This document shows, piece after piece, positions 7,749 to 19,251 of a stretch of DNA of 64,000 nucleotides; position 1 is the stretch's first letter; each line of letters opens with the position of its first letter. The position numbers and the translations under genes are program-made. This DNA is from an uncultured Clostridia bacterium (lineage in GTDB: Bacteria; Bacillota; Clostridia; Christensenellales; Pumilibacteraceae): positions 62,001 to 126,000 of the forward strand of contig CAKQPR010000001.1 of assembly GCA_934270565.1 (NCBI GenBank), read 5' to 3'. The notes under the pieces are model-generated. The model ran no database searches. It was not told the origin of the DNA and worked only from the letters and a program-made list of their open reading frames with translations.

Positions 7749-9467
7749 TTACACAGAAGCCCGATTGAAAAGGCGTTCGCAATTCGAGAAAAGCACGTTG
7801 TGGAACACTACCGCTACGGTAATAGCGACGGCGAAAAGTACAGCCCATGTGAGCGCGAGCGCAAGCGCATGGATCGGCACCATCGTCATGAAAAGCGTAG
7901 GCACCAGGATCAGAAGCAACGATACGCCCATATTTATAAGCATGGGCAGCATGACGTTACGATTGTTTTTTACCGCTTCGTTCTGCGTTACCCAGTTAAG
8001 TTTCGGGCGGAAAAGGTCGAAATACATACAGAAGCAGTTAAATCCGTAGTTATACACGAGCAGGAACACCGTTCCGCAAATAAAGTTCACGGTATGAAAC
8101 GCCAAAATCGCGCTTATTATCGACGATACGATTACGGTGACGGACGAAATGATAAGATACAGCGAAAGCTTAGCCTTCACGATCGTTTTGTATTCGACGG
8201 GGATCGTTTTGAGAACATAGAAGTTTCTGCCCTCCCGCGTGAAAGCCGTGCTTGCTCCTACGTTCATGCTCACGCCTATAGTCGAAGTCATAAGTATGCA
8301 AAGAAACGAAACGAGTATGTTTATCGTACTTGCGTCGACCGGAATTTCGTCGGGCGTTCCCGCTACAAATCCGTTACGCATGCTCGTCGCGAAAAATACG
8401 AGTACGATCGGACAAAGTACCACGCCTCCGAGACATTGAAAAGCAAACGCGGGAGTGCGGAACATTTCGCGCCATTCCTTTTTAAACAACGCTTTTATCG
8501 GCGAAAACGTTTTCGTTTCTCCCCGACCCGCGCTCTGTTTTTTACCGGCGCCTTCGGAAATCTTACTTGCGGCTTTGCGATATACCGCCGCGCTTATCAG
8601 CGCCGCAATCGTTACGAGCACCGCCGCGCTAAGCAAGAACACGCCGACGTTTATAGCCGAAGCGCGCAACGCGTCAAACGTTCCGAACGGGGTATCGCCT
8701 TTACCGTCCGTAAAGCCTTTACCCGCGCCCACCGCGAAGTACGCCACGGACGAAAGCATGAAAAGTATGCGCGTTACTGTCGTGAAAGCGGATTGAACCG
8801 CCGCGACGAACGCTTCGGGGTCGATATCCGCGTCACCGCTCGCTCCGAGCTTTCCGAGAACCATATAATAAGCGCCGAACACGATCGCGAACAGCAGTAT
8901 CATCACCACCGATGCGAGCGCGCCTTTGTTGCGGAAAAACGAAACCGCGTACATGAGCGGGATCGCGATTATGCTTATGAGCACCATGGGAACCGCGGGC
9001 ACGATTACCGCGGCGATCACGACTATGACGTAATACCAAGCGTTCATACCGACGGCTATTCCGACGGTGATCAGCGCGGGTATCATCACGATCACGCCCA
9101 CTACCATTTCCGTAATGTAAACGACGGTGAGCTTTGCGAGGAAGATCGTAGACGGGCGCACAGGCAAAGACATCATGAATTCGTTGTCTCTCGAAAAGTA
9201 AAGATACGAAACCATCGGAACGAGCCCGAAGAGAATTATCGCCACGCACGCCATCGCGAATATCACGGTGACGAGCGACGCCAGAAGATTAAGCGAATCG
9301 AACGTGCCGGCGACGGTATAGATCACCGAACACACGCCGTACGCGAGAAACGCGTATGTAGCCGCGATTATCGCGTAGGCGATCCACATTATCCGCGACG
9401 ATCTCTCCTTTCCGCGCTTGAACATATAGCGGAAAAGCATCGAAAACACGGTTACGTAACTTTTCAT
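7749..9467 (-). CDS. ABC-2 type exporter, membrane subunit
   Basis: This 572-residue protein is strongly hydrophobic, with about a dozen predicted membrane helices in two halves separated by a hydrophilic loop near residues 300-340 (around KKQSAGRGETK). It is the membrane partner of the ATPase encoded directly upstream; the two genes overlap by 4 bases, so translation is coupled. The overall form resembles the large ABC-2 permeases of Firmicutes (YthQ/EcsB-like), whose substrates are mostly unknown. Confidence 0.82.
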   Translation of the reverse strand: MKSYVTVFSMLFRYMFKRGKERSSRIMWIAYAIIAATYAFLAYGVCSVIYTVAGTFDSLNLLASLVTVIFAMACVAIILFGLVPMVSYLYFSRDNEFMMSLPVRPSTIFLAKLTVVYITEMVVGVIVMIPALITVGIAVGMNAWYYVIVVIAAVIVPAVPMVLISIIAIPLMYAVSFFRNKGALASVVMILLFAIVFGAYYMVLGKLGASGDADIDPEAFVAAVQSAFTTVTRILFMLSSVAYFAVGAGKGFTDGKGDTPFGTFDALRASAINVGVFLLSAAVLVTIAALISAAVYRKAASKISEGAGKKQSAGRGETKTFSPIKALFKKEWREMFRTPAFAFQCLGGVVLCPIVLVFFATSMRNGFVAGTPDEIPVDASTINILVSFLCILMTSTIGVSMNVGASTAFTREGRNFYVLKTIPVEYKTIVKAKLSLYLIISSVTVIVSSIISAILAFHTVNFICGTVFLLVYNYGFNCFCMYFDLFRPKLNWVTQNEAVKNNRNVMLPMLINMGVSLLLILVPTLFMTMVPIHALALALTWAVLFAVAITVAVVFHNVLFSNCERLFNRASV

Positions 9468-10285
9468 TTCGTCACCTCGTCGGCGGCGATTTTGTCGGGA
9501 ATTTCCGCGTTTTCGGGATCTTTTTCGAAATTTTCGGGTTTGTCGTCCGCAAAACCGAACTCACCCTCCCCCGCGACCGAAAGGAAAATCTCTTCGAGAC
9601 TTTTGTCGTTTCTGGCGGCGCGGATTTCGTCCATGCTGCCCGAAAGAACGAGCTTACCCTTAACTATAATGCCAACGCGGTCGCAGATTTTCTCGGCGAC
9701 ATCGAGAACGTGCGTCGAGAAAAACACCGTGTTGCCCGCTTCGCAATGGCGGTGCATAAGCTCTTTAAGCTCGTATGCCGACTGCGGATCGAGACCCATC
9801 ATCGGTTCGTCGAGCACCCAAAGCTTAGGGTTATGAATTAGCGCGCCGATTATGCTTATTTTCTGCTTCATACCGTGCGAGTACGAATTTATCGGTTGAT
9901 CGTAAGCGTTCGTCAGGTTGAAAAGCTTAAGCATTCTGTCCGCTCGCTCCATGCGGTCGGTTTTGCTCACTCCGTAAACGTCGGCAAGGAAATTGACGTA
10001 TTCTCTGCCCGTGAGTTTGTCGTAAATAACGTCGTTGTCGGACACATACCCGAGGCTTTTTTTCGCGGCGATCGAGTCGCGGCGCATGTCGTGCCCGCAG
10101 ATTTCGATCGTTCCGTGCTCGTAGGAAAGTATCCCCGAAAGCATCTTTATCGTCGTGGTTTTGCCCGCGCCGTTCGGTCCTAAAAACCCGAAGATTTCGC
10201 CCGGTTTAAGTTCGAGCGAAAGCCCGTCTACCGCCGGAACGCTCGCTCCCGAATACGTCTTGGACAAATCGGTGATTTTTAACAT
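9464..10285 (-). CDS. ABC-2 type exporter, ATP-binding subunit
   Basis: All nucleotide-binding motifs are present: Walker A GPNGAGKT near residues 37-44, a Q-loop, the signature segment YSHGMKQKIS, Walker B LWVLDEP and the switch histidine in FFSTHVLDVAEKICD. The last 40 residues are an acidic extension (GEGEFGFADDKPENFEKD) not needed for ATP hydrolysis. It has a good AGGAGAG ribosome binding site and lies 46 bases after rarA, with which it could be co-transcribed. Confidence 0.9.
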   Translation of the reverse strand: MLKITDLSKTYSGASVPAVDGLSLELKPGEIFGFLGPNGAGKTTTIKMLSGILSYEHGTIEICGHDMRRDSIAAKKSLGYVSDNDVIYDKLTGREYVNFLADVYGVSKTDRMERADRMLKLFNLTNAYDQPINSYSHGMKQKISIIGALIHNPKLWVLDEPMMGLDPQSAYELKELMHRHCEAGNTVFFSTHVLDVAEKICDRVGIIVKGKLVLSGSMDEIRAARNDKSLEEIFLSVAGEGEFGFADDKPENFEKDPENAEIPDKIAADEVTK

Positions 10286-10331
10286 TCTTCTCTCCTTTCT
10301 CTTTTCGGTTTATCGCTTTCCCGAATGCGTT

Positions 10332-11645
10332 TTATCGGTAAAAATTCTTGTGAATATAGTCGAGAAAGTCCTTGATTTTCTTTTCGTCGCCGTGGTCGGA
10401 CGGACGGTAAAACTTCTCCCCGACGAGCCCGTCCGGTAAATATTGCTGTTTGCAATAGCCGCCGCGGTCGTGCGGATAGACGTACGGCGTTTCGGCTTTG
10501 TCGAGCGTGGAAAAATCGGTATTGCGAAGGTGAAGGGGAACGTAATATTCGCCTTTTTGTTCGGCGGCTTGCATGGCTTCGTTCATCGCGACGACGACCG
10601 AATTGCTTTTCGGCGAGGTGCAAACGCCTATAATCGCGTGGGTGAGCGCAAGGAAACCTTCGGGCGGTCCGATTTTTTCGTATGCCGTCATTGCCGACAC
10701 CGCCAGAATAAGCGCGTTGCTATTCGCAAGTCCGACGTCCTCGCTCGCGTGCGCGATGAGCCGACGGAAAATTATCAGCGGGTCGAGCCCGCTTTCGATA
10801 AGCCGGAATGCCCAGTAAAGCGCCGCGTCGCTGTCCGAGCCGCGAAGCGATTTGCAGAACGCCGACAACATATCGTAGTAAGTACTTTCGTCTACGGACA
10901 CCGTTTTTTTCTGAATGGACTGCTCCGCGACGGTTTTGTCTATCACGATCTTGCCGTCCGCGTTTGCGGGGGTGGTCAGAACGGCGAGTTCGAGCCCGCC
11001 GAGCGCGTTCCTCAGATCGCCCGAGCAGCCCCACGCAAAGTGCGTGTACGCCTCTTCGGTAACTTCGACGTCGAGGTTGCCGTAACCGTTCGTCTTGTCG
11101 GCGACGGCTCGGCGAAGACCCTCTTTTATATCCTCTTCGGTGAGCGGTTTGAGCTCGAAAACGCGGCAACGCGAAACGATCGCGCGCGTCATCGAGATGT
11201 GCGGGTTTTCGGTCGTCGATCCGATGAAAATTATGCTTCCGTCCTCGATCGCGCCGAGCACGCAGTCGGACTGCGCTTTATTCCAGCGGTGACACTCGTC
11301 AAGGAGAAGATAGGTTTTTTTGCCGTAAAGGCGTAACCTCTCGCGGGCTTCCTCGATCGCCTTTTTCGCGTCGGCGACGCCGCTACTTACCGCGTTGAGC
11401 TTGACGAACGCGCCGCGCGTCGAATTCGCTATAATCGAAGCGAGCGTGGTTTTTCCCGTGCCGGGAGGCCCGAAGAAAATGCAACTGCCCGTTTTGTCCG
11501 CTTTTATCGCGCGGTAAAGAAGCGAGCCCGGATACAGAATGTGTTTCTGTCCGATAAACTCTTCGATCGTCGTCGGGCGCATTCGGTCGGCAAGGGGCGC
11601 GTTTCCCGTGCCCGTCGCCTTGTTTTTGTAGTCGAAAAGATCCAT
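10332..11645 (-). CDS. rarA: Replication-associated recombination AAA+ ATPase
   Basis: RarA (MgsA in E. coli) is a clamp-loader-like AAA+ ATPase that acts at stalled replication forks. The N terminus has the family phrase PLADRMRPTTIEEFIGQKHIL, Walker A GPPGTGKT at residues 59-66 and Walker B LLLDECHR, and the C-terminal domain has the familiar YVPLHLRN and YPHDRGG segments. Its length of 437 residues is normal. No ribosome binding site is visible; the -10 box TATAAT ends 7 bases before the ATG, so the transcript should be leaderless. The exporter and serine hydrolase genes follow on the same strand. Confidence 0.95.
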   Translation of the reverse strand: MDLFDYKNKATGTGNAPLADRMRPTTIEEFIGQKHILYPGSLLYRAIKADKTGSCIFFGPPGTGKTTLASIIANSTRGAFVKLNAVSSGVADAKKAIEEARERLRLYGKKTYLLLDECHRWNKAQSDCVLGAIEDGSIIFIGSTTENPHISMTRAIVSRCRVFELKPLTEEDIKEGLRRAVADKTNGYGNLDVEVTEEAYTHFAWGCSGDLRNALGGLELAVLTTPANADGKIVIDKTVAEQSIQKKTVSVDESTYYDMLSAFCKSLRGSDSDAALYWAFRLIESGLDPLIIFRRLIAHASEDVGLANSNALILAVSAMTAYEKIGPPEGFLALTHAIIGVCTSPKSNSVVVAMNEAMQAAEQKGEYYVPLHLRNTDFSTLDKAETPYVYPHDRGGYCKQQYLPDGLVGEKFYRPSDHGDEKKIKDFLDYIHKNFYR

Positions 11646-11652
11646 ATCTATA

Positions 11653-11681
11653 ATTATACCGCTTTAACCGCGCAAAGTCAA
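11653..11681 (-). promoter_or_regulatory. Promoter giving a leaderless rarA mRNA
   Basis: TTGACT (11676-11681) and TATAAT (11653-11658) are 17 bases apart. Only 7 bases separate the -10 box from the rarA ATG, so transcription should begin at or within a base of the start codon. Confidence 0.8.
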
Positions 11682-11749
11682 CGATAGGTTAGCCGAATAC
11701 GGATATTTTTCGCCGTTTCGCCGATTTTTTTCGGATCGTCGGGCAGATT

Positions 11750-14700
11750 TTACCCGTCGTCCTTCACTCTTTCCGCAACGATCGTTTTTCCGCCGAGCCG
11801 TTCGCTTATTTTTATCGTATCGCCGTTGTATCTTACTCCGTCAACCGAAATCATAACCCGACCGTTTCTATCGCCGCGCACGAGCTCGGCATAGAACGTT
11901 ACGCCGCGATGCGATATTTTTACCTTGATTTTCTCGGGCGTAACGAAACGCGGATCGAACGAAACCGAATCTCCCTCGACCGTGATCCCGAGGTAATAAT
12001 CGGTGATCGCGCGGTAAAGCCAGCCCGCCGCGCCGGTATACCAGCTCCAGCCGCCCTCGCCCGAAGCGTACACGTCGCCGCAAACGACGTAAGGTTCGGC
12101 GGCGTACTCTTCGGCGGCTTTCGGCGTGAGCACGTGACGGATCGGATTTATCGCATTGAGAAGCTCTTCCGCTTTTTCGTGTCTGCCCGTTTCGAACAGC
12201 GAAATAATAAACCATGCCGCCGCATGAGTATACTGCCCGCCGTTTTCGCGAACGCCCGCGGGATAGGACGAGATATAGCCGATTTTTGACATGTTCTCAA
12301 ACGGCGGATCGAGCAGTTTGAGAATGCCTTTCTCCTTGTCGTAAAGCCTGTTCAGCGCCGTATCCTGCGCTTTTATGACTTTAATTTTTTCGCAAGCGCC
12401 GCATATTCCCGCCCACGCCGCGGTGAGAAGATCGCATTTATCCTCGGGCGAAGAGTCTGTGCCGAGTTCGATTCCGTCGTCGGTCGTAAGCCGGACGTAA
12501 CCGTTGCCGCGCCATGCGCTTCCGATCCCGTCGCGAGCTTTCGACCTCAGCGACATAAGTCTTTCGCGCGCCGTCCGCTCGTGCACGAACGGAAGAAAAT
12601 CGGTGATTACTTTAAATAGAAGCATCGTGGTAAACGTGCTCGTTCCCCTGCCTTTCAGTCCCGCCTCGTTTATTCCGTCGTTCCAGTCGCCGCCTTTTAA
12701 CAACGCGAGACCGCTCTCGACAAGCTCGGTAGATTCTATCGCGCGCATACAATGACCGAGCAGACTATCGTTGTCGAAACCGCTTTCGAACGAGCGATAA
12801 ACGCTCTTTACGTTCGCCGGCAACGGGTCGCCTTTGAGGTAATTTACACGCTCGCGAAGAACGTCCTCGTCTCGAGTGACGCGGATATAAAGCGCGGTCG
12901 CCCACGGCAGAAACAGTCTATCGTCGGTAATGCGCGTGCGCACTCCGATCGCGGGTTCGTGCCACCAGTGAAGCACGTCGCCTTCGGGAAACTGTCTTGC
13001 GGCGCACCTTAAAATATGCTCTCTCGCAAGCTCGGGTCTGACCGTAACAAGCGCCATAACGTCCTGAAGCTGATCGCGGAAACCGAACGCTCCGCCCACC
13101 TGATACAGCCCCGCCCGTGCGAAAAACCGCGAACAAAGCGTCTGATACAAAAGCCTACTCTGTATCGCTCCGAGCTCGTCGCAACCCGAAACGACCGAAA
13201 TCCGAGAAAGTTCCGAAAAGTATTTTTTTCGTTCGGTAAGCACCGATCGAAGGTTTTCGAAGTTGGGTCGATCCTCGTCAAAAAGGGCGAAAACCACCTC
13301 GCTCTTTCCGTTCGATTCAAATTTCAGATCGGTTTTCAGAACAAGCGTTCCGTCGTTTTTTTCGTCATCTCCGTCGGACGAGAACGCATAACCCGATACG
13401 GCTCGTGAACATGCAAGCTCGACTTCCGTACCCGTAAGAAAACATTTCGCTTTCAGATTTTCGCCCGATTTATATGCGTTTAGAGACGGCAAAGTTTTTC
13501 TTCTGAAATCACCCAGAGTAAGATCGATTTCGGCGCTTACCGTAATTTCGCGCTTGTCGGAAGTTTTGTTTTCGATCGAAACAAGGTAGTATTTCACCTT
13601 TCCCACGCCCGTAAATTCGGTAAGTTTAGCGATAAAGCCGTTATACGCGCACACGAATTCGCTATATCCCAAGCCGTGCAATGCATAGTACTTTGCGTTT
13701 TTGTTTTCGCCGTTTTTGATACCGTCTCGGGTGATTTGCCACCTGTTTCCACACTCGCATAGTACTATGCGCTCCGAGCACGGATCAAGAACGGAATCGC
13801 CCGAATACGACGATATTTTATTTTCGCGCGACGAAGAAAAGTAAGTGAAGCCGCCGCCCGTCTCGGTTACGATAAAACCGATCTTGTCGTTAGCCACGAC
13901 GTTCGACCAAGGCTTTACCGACAGTCCGTCCGACGGAACGAAATATTCGCCGCTTTCGGTATATCCCCCTCTTCCGGTTTTAAACGCAAGTTCCGGAAAT
14001 TCGAGCGGCGGCGTTTCGTAAATCTTGTGCAACACGCGAAGCGGCTTCTTCCGATCTTTTGGGAAAGCGGGCTGAACGGAGCATTCGATCAGCATCTCTG
14101 CGGTTTTTCCGTCGCGCTCCGAATTGACGGCGATCACGTTCCCGCCGCGAACGAGCCCATTTATTCCGCTCCGCTCGATTTCACGATTTACCGCAACGGA
14201 CAGGTCACCGAAATAACCGACCCTTTCGCGGTAAACCACGGCAACGTTGAACGCCACGCCCGCACGAGCTGCCGAACACAGCGCTTTAAGTCTCCTGCGC
14301 AACCTTTCGACGGAAGCCGCGTTTTCGACTTTCACGCAAACCGTCGGCATTGTAAGGTTGACAACCGCGGCAAGCTCGCGATTTTTGTAAACCCCGACTG
14401 CCGAGGAAATCGCCGTGTAATATTTATCGGCAAGCGGATCACGCGACGCGCCGCCCTTCTCGCGCTCGAAAAACCCGAACGAGTAAACAAGGGACACATC
14501 GTTTTCGAGTTTTTGCCGATCGTGAGCCGCAACGATAAACACGTTCACGGTTTTTTCCTCGCCTGCCGCAAGTTCGATTTGGGAGCGAACGCCGCAGATA
14601 CCGTCCGTTATCCGTTCGGGCTCGTACTTTCTGCGACCGTAAAAGCACCGCCTATCGACGATTATTTTTCCGTCAGCGCCCGCGATACCGAATGCGGCAT

Positions 14701-17700
14701 ACGTCGAAGTTTCTTTACGAAAAGCCACGACGTAATTGTCTTTTCTTTCAAACCCGAGTTTCATCGAATAAAATTCGCGGTGCGCCTCGTCGTCCTCTTC
14801 GCAGCCCAACACGGGCTCGCATGACGCTTCGAGCGTCACTCTCACCGATACGTCGCTTCGGTTCCTGATCGTCACTTTACGCATTTCGCCGCAAACGCCG
14901 CTAAAAGTTCGCGCAACGATTTCACCGCATAAAACGGGTTTATCGAACGCGAACGCAACTTCCCGTTCCGAAAAAGTCGTCACGCCTCCGCTCGTGATTT
15001 CATACCGTGCCGCGCCGACGATTGCCATAAGCCTCACACCCGATTTTCGATATACCTGAATTTCGCCGAAACGCGCGTTTCCGCCCCCGTTTTCGGCAAT
15101 CGAAGCGTAATACGCGCCGCGCGAAAGCACCGCGAAAGTCCGTTCGGATTTTTCGCCGACAACAACGTAATCGTCGTTTTTTTGCGACGAGCGCGGATAT
15201 TTTCTCGGACGTTTCAACGCGGCTTTTCCCGTAATACGCTCCGAAAGCAAAATTTCGCAAGCGGCGATTTCGGGGCGACGGAAAAGCTCGTTTTGCACCG
15301 CGTTCGGACAAAGCAGATTCGTGATCGCCGCCATTATCATGCCCTGATGATGCGACATGCAGCACCGTAGCGGCTCGCCGTCGATCGCGTCGAAAAAGCC
15401 GAATCTTCCGCGCACGCCGCGCCGTTCGAATTCCTCGAGCGACGCGCACGCCTCCCCTGCAAAAAACGGAAGGGTGAGCGCGCACGCATACGGTGAAAAA
15501 GCGCTCCCTTCCGCGTTTTCGGAAAGCGCGAGAGACGGCACCCCGCTCGCCTTATATTTATAGTCGCCGTTGTCCTCGCGTTCGGCGTAAATGCTTTCGC
15601 TCACGCCGAAATACGGGCTTTTCCTGCCGTAACGAACTTGCGAAAACGCCGCGGCTCGTGCGGACGAATAAAGCGCCGTGTCCTTTTCATAACCGAAAAA
15701 CAGCGGCGGCATCAGATATTCGAACGCGCCGCCCGTCCACGAAACGAAAGCCTCTTTACCGTAAGAAACCGCTTTTCGCCGCGAAAGATTTTTCCACGAA
15801 ACGCGCGGTATTTTGCCGAGCCCCGCGCCGACAAGGTACAAAATCGCGCTTTCACTCGCAATCAGATCGTAATGCCCGTCGTACCGTTTCGATACGGTTT
15901 CAACGCCGATTCTCATAAGTCCGCGCTCGGGATCGTACAAAGCCTCAAGGTCGGTCGCTTTCACGATTTCGTCGATTTCCGCAATCGTTTCCGCGTCGGC
16001 AAGCGACCTCACAAGCAACAACGAGCAAAGGAAATTACCCTCGTCCACCGACGAAACGTACGACGGCGGCAAAACCGCAAGCGTTCGCGGATCGTACCAG
16101 TTATAGAGGTTTCCCTTCCATTTCGGGAGCTTTTTAACCGAGTTTATCATATTTTTTATGAGCTCACGCGCAAAGTCCGCACGGATTATATTCAGTTTTT
16201 CCGCGCAAAAAACCGCCGTAAGCGTCATTCCGACGTCCGTCGGCGAAGTCCGATACGCGTAGCCTTTCCCCGAGCGCTCGTCGTAATTGTCGGGCGGCAG
16301 AAAGTTCGTTTCGGGCGTGAGCGCTTCGGCAAAATACCGCCAAGTACGCTCGGCTACAAGCGTTAAAAACCCGCGGTAACGCTCGTCCGGTACGGTTGTC
16401 GGCTTGCTTTTTTCTGCCGAAAACGCGCCGAACGGAACGGCGATCGCAAATAGCGCGCACGCTCCATAAACGATCGCGCTCCGACCGAGAAACAGGTTGA
16501 GCGCAAACACCGCAAACGCAAGAAAAAGCTGCGGCAAACCGAATTCCACGCCCTTACCGTGCGCAAACGTTTTCCACTCCAGAAGGCGTTTTTTCGTAAC
16601 AAGCCGAACGAGCGTTTTCGCGATCGCCGCGAGTTTCAGCATCGTCGTAACGGGCAAAAACGCAAAGCGCATTATCGCCGCTGCCGAAGTTTTCAATGCC
16701 AATGCCGGAGCTTGCCAACCCGCGAATAAGATTTCGACGGCAAGCGGCAAAAGCGAAAAAATTGCGGCGTAAAAGCTGCCGATAACCGCGGCAAAAACCA
16801 CGAGCGCGAAACTGAAAACACACCCGAGCGGGGACGCGATATTCGCGAAAATATGCCCGCGTTCGACCGCTCCGAGCGGGTTCCGCACCCGCTTTCCCGA
16901 CCTATCTTTAACCCACGGAAAAAGGTACGGCAGAAGTTGCCAGTCGCCCCTGAGCCATCGCAAATTACGCTCGGTGTACTTGCCGAAAGATTCCGGAAAA
17001 TCGTCGATTATACCGAGGCGCGTTTCCCCGCACTTCGCGTAAGCCCCTTCGATGAAATCGTGGCTGAGAATTCTGCCGTCGGGAAACGCTCCGCGAACCG
17101 CGCGATCGAATTCCTCCACGCGGTACAGCCCCTTGCCGGTGAAATTGCCCACGCCGAACGCTTCCCATTCGATTCCCGAGCTCGCCGCGCCGTCGTAATC
17201 GCTCAGACCGCTTCCACCCGCCGCGAGCCTTGCAAACAGCGTTTTCAGCGACCGAGGCGCCGCGAACGCGCGCACGGAAAGCACGGCGTATTTTCGGTTG
17301 TAAGGGTGCTCGGCAATTCCGACGAGCCGTTCGACGCAATCGATCCTCGTATCCGCGTCGAGCGCGATCACATATTTTTTCGCGAAAGTATCGCCGCGCA
17401 CAACCCGAAACGGGCTTTTGTCGCCGCGCAAAATCAGCGAATTTAGATCGAGGAGCGCGCCGCGCTTGCGCTCCCGACCGCAAAATCTGCCGTTTTCAAA
17501 CGGTTTCCGCGCTCTGACAAGTAAATTAAACCGTTCTCCGAGCCCGTCGAAACCGCTCGATAACGCCGTAATTATCGCGTCGTCGCCGTCCGCTTTCTCG
17601 CGATCGGCAATCGGCAAATCGACGAGAAGCGTATAGGAAAACCGTTTCGACGGATTCGCTTTCGCCGTAACGGCGAGCTCGTGCACCGCTTCCCGAGCTT

Positions 17701-19015
17701 CCTCTGCCGAGCCGATCAGTCTCGAACACACAAGGTTAGCCCCGACGGTCTCGTCGGTATTTTCGAACCTGTACTCGGGCAACACGCGCGGTTTGAGACA
17801 CAGCGAAACGTAAAATTCCGCAACGCGTTTTACGACAAAATAAACCGACGGGAACGCGAGCACCGAAACGGCGATTTTATATCGCGGCAATAAAAACGCC
17901 GTCGCGATCGTTAAAGCCGCCGCCACGATAAGTTTGAATAGCCCCAACAGAACGTAAGCCGCGCCGCCTGCGGGCTTCGGGATCAGGTATTCCGAAATAT
18001 CCTTTTTCTCCCGCCGCGCGCTCGTCGCTATTCTTTCGGCAAGCCCCGCCTCACCCGTCTTTTCGCGCTCTGCAAGCCGAGCGATCCGACCGAGGTAATA
18101 CGCTTTCGTTTCAAGCGTAAGTTCGGCGTAACCGTCCGTTTCGGACAGTCTTTCCGCCGCGCCCGAAAGCGACAGGACGGTTTCGCGGTCGAAAGTCCGA
18201 TCAAATTCCGCAAGCGTTTTTACAGCGCCCGCAACGGCAAGCGAATTTTTTGAAACGGACGCGTAAAATTCGGATTCGCGCCCCTCAACCGAAAAACCGT
18301 TGTCCGAACACAAGCGGACGAGCTCGTCGCGATTTTTACCTTCGGCAAGTTCGGAAAACGTTCTGACGTAAGTCGCCGAATTCAGTTTCGTCACGTCGAT
18401 TTTGCCGTTCCCGACGTCGAGCGCGGCGGCCCGTGCGCGTTCGATACGGTTTACGATCGCAACCGAAACGCGGGCGCATTCGTCGAGCGCCGCAACCTTG
18501 AAAGCAACGCCGAGCGTTTCCGTTTCGGCAACCGTGAGCGGACAAACTTCGTTGAACGCGGAGGCGTAATTTATCAACGCGTCGCGCCCGACGTAACCGC
18601 CCGAACTTTTTAAAACAAGCTCGGCAAAAAGATAAACGCGCACGGCGTCGCCCTCGTGCGGAAGTCGGGTCGTAAACCTAAGATCGGACAGATCGTCGAT
18701 CGCTTCGCGCATATATCTGAACCCGTCGTAGAATTCGGTTTCGCATTCGTCAAGCTCGCCGCCCGCGGCTATCTTGCTTTTAAGCTCGGTGTAAGCCCTT
18801 TCGACGGATTTCGTTATAAGCGAAACGTCGAGCCCGACCCCGCCTTTTTTCGCGTCGCGACACCTCACGCCCAAAGCCGCGACTTCGCTCGTAAGTTCGC
18901 CGTCGCTAAGGACGGGGCGTCGGATAAATATCGTATCTTTATCGCCGTCCGCAATAACCGAAACGACGGCGGCAATCACAAATATAGCGGGTAAAACAAA
19001 AGCAAAAACAAGCAT
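11750..19015 (-). CDS. Cyclic beta-glucan synthase-like protein (GT84/GH94 type)
   Basis: This 2421-residue protein has the architecture of NdvB, which in proteobacteria builds cyclic beta-1,2-glucan in the inner membrane. In order: a membrane anchor (residues 5-25), a long helical region, membrane helices near 355-420, a glycosyltransferase domain with DADTRID near 551 and [11 protein letters not shown] near 681, further helices near 725-770 and 830-870, a PF10091 glycoamylase-like domain ([12 protein letters not shown] near 923), beta-sandwich regions, and a C-terminal GH94 phosphorylase-like domain with GGDWNDG near 2105 (catalytic Asp) and [15 protein letters not shown] near 2320. It is somewhat shorter than the roughly 2800-residue rhizobial enzyme. 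The gene stands alone, with a GGAGAG ribosome binding site. The product may be a cyclic or linear beta-glucan; the linkage is not predictable here. Confidence 0.85.
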   Translation of the reverse strand: MLVFAFVLPAIFVIAAVVSVIADGDKDTIFIRRPVLSDGELTSEVAALGVRCRDAKKGGVGLDVSLITKSVERAYTELKSKIAAGGELDECETEFYDGFRYMREAIDDLSDLRFTTRLPHEGDAVRVYLFAELVLKSSGGYVGRDALINYASAFNEVCPLTVAETETLGVAFKVAALDECARVSVAIVNRIERARAAALDVGNGKIDVTKLNSATYVRTFSELAEGKNRDELVRLCSDNGFSVEGRESEFYASVSKNSLAVAGAVKTLAEFDRTFDRETVLSLSGAAERLSETDGYAELTLETKAYYLGRIARLAEREKTGEAGLAERIATSARREKKDISEYLIPKPAGGAAYVLLGLFKLIVAAALTIATAFLLPRYKIAVSVLAFPSVYFVVKRVAEFYVSLCLKPRVLPEYRFENTDETVGANLVCSRLIGSAEEAREAVHELAVTAKANPSKRFSYTLLVDLPIADREKADGDDAIITALSSGFDGLGERFNLLVRARKPFENGRFCGRERKRGALLDLNSLILRGDKSPFRVVRGDTFAKKYVIALDADTRIDCVERLVGIAEHPYNRKYAVLSVRAFAAPRSLKTLFARLAAGGSGLSDYDGAASSGIEWEAFGVGNFTGKGLYRVEEFDRAVRGAFPDGRILSHDFIEGAYAKCGETRLGIIDDFPESFGKYTERNLRWLRGDWQLLPYLFPWVKDRSGKRVRNPLGAVERGHIFANIASPLGCVFSFALVVFAAVIGSFYAAIFSLLPLAVEILFAGWQAPALALKTSAAAIMRFAFLPVTTMLKLAAIAKTLVRLVTKKRLLEWKTFAHGKGVEFGLPQLFLAFAVFALNLFLGRSAIVYGACALFAIAVPFGAFSAEKSKPTTVPDERYRGFLTLVAERTWRYFAEALTPETNFLPPDNYDERSGKGYAYRTSPTDVGMTLTAVFCAEKLNIIRADFARELIKNMINSVKKLPKWKGNLYNWYDPRTLAVLPPSYVSSVDEGNFLCSLLLVRSLADAETIAEIDEIVKATDLEALYDPERGLMRIGVETVSKRYDGHYDLIASESAILYLVGAGLGKIPRVSWKNLSRRKAVSYGKEAFVSWTGGAFEYLMPPLFFGYEKDTALYSSARAAAFSQVRYGRKSPYFGVSESIYAEREDNGDYKYKASGVPSLALSENAEGSAFSPYACALTLPFFAGEACASLEEFERRGVRGRFGFFDAIDGEPLRCCMSHHQGMIMAAITNLLCPNAVQNELFRRPEIAACEILLSERITGKAALKRPRKYPRSSQKNDDYVVVGEKSERTFAVLSRGAYYASIAENGGGNARFGEIQVYRKSGVRLMAIVGAARYEITSGGVTTFSEREVAFAFDKPVLCGEIVARTFSGVCGEMRKVTIRNRSDVSVRVTLEASCEPVLGCEEDDEAHREFYSMKLGFERKDNYVVAFRKETSTYAAFGIAGADGKIIVDRRCFYGRRKYEPERITDGICGVRSQIELAAGEEKTVNVFIVAAHDRQKLENDVSLVYSFGFFEREKGGASRDPLADKYYTAISSAVGVYKNRELAAVVNLTMPTVCVKVENAASVERLRRRLKALCSAARAGVAFNVAVVYRERVGYFGDLSVAVNREIERSGINGLVRGGNVIAVNSERDGKTAEMLIECSVQPAFPKDRKKPLRVLHKIYETPPLEFPELAFKTGRGGYTESGEYFVPSDGLSVKPWSNVVANDKIGFIVTETGGGFTYFSSSRENKISSYSGDSVLDPCSERIVLCECGNRWQITRDGIKNGENKNAKYYALHGLGYSEFVCAYNGFIAKLTEFTGVGKVKYYLVSIENKTSDKREITVSAEIDLTLGDFRRKTLPSLNAYKSGENLKAKCFLTGTEVELACSRAVSGYAFSSDGDDEKNDGTLVLKTDLKFESNGKSEVVFALFDEDRPNFENLRSVLTERKKYFSELSRISVVSGCDELGAIQSRLLYQTLCSRFFARAGLYQVGGAFGFRDQLQDVMALVTVRPELAREHILRCAARQFPEGDVLHWWHEPAIGVRTRITDDRLFLPWATALYIRVTRDEDVLRERVNYLKGDPLPANVKSVYRSFESGFDNDSLLGHCMRAIESTELVESGLALLKGGDWNDGINEAGLKGRGTSTFTTMLLFKVITDFLPFVHERTARERLMSLRSKARDGIGSAWRGNGYVRLTTDDGIELGTDSSPEDKCDLLTAAWAGICGACEKIKVIKAQDTALNRLYDKEKGILKLLDPPFENMSKIGYISSYPAGVRENGGQYTHAAAWFIISLFETGRHEKAEELLNAINPIRHVLTPKAAEEYAAEPYVVCGDVYASGEGGWSWYTGAAGWLYRAITDYYLGITVEGDSVSFDPRFVTPEKIKVKISHRGVTFYAELVRGDRNGRVMISVDGVRYNGDTIKISERLGGKTIVAERVKDDG
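13683..13770. repeat. Two copies of the GCATAGTACTTTGC near-palindrome inside the glucan synthase gene
   Basis: GCATAGTACTTTGC is at 13683-13696 and the perfect palindrome GCATAGTACTATGC at 13757-13770. In the protein they encode AKYYA and RIVLC, in different frames, so the conservation is at DNA level. Four further copies lie at 19117, 19194, 31163 and 31280. Confidence 0.65.
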
Positions 19016-19251
19016 AATCTCTCCGGATCGTTTTTTGAAGATTATGCCCCTTTTTGCACTCGCTAAAACAGCACGAGCAACGTTTCCTTCGCCGAAATTT
19101 CATATTCGCAAAGTTTGCATAGTACTTTGCACTGCGGTCTGTTTTTCGACATTTTACGCCTAAAACGGTGCGATACGCTGTAAATCGAATTTTGCATAGT
19201 ACTTTGAAAAAAGAAAAACCGCGCTGCAACGGCACGGATAAAATTCTAAGT
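19016..19251. other. Gap between the glucan synthase gene and rnpB
   Basis: No gene is seen. It holds the 5' region of the glucan synthase gene (GGAGAG site; a weak CATAAT box near 19040-19045 with no clear -35) and two copies of the dispersed near-palindrome listed separately. Confidence 0.5.
19117..19207. repeat. Two intergenic copies of the GCATAGTACTTTGC near-palindrome
   Basis: GCATAGTACTTTGC occurs at 19117-19130 and GCATAGTACTTTGA at 19194-19207, 77 bases apart, between the glucan synthase gene and rnpB. The flanking bases of the first copy (TGC...ACTG) extend the match with the copy at 31163 to about 19 bases. Confidence 0.65.
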
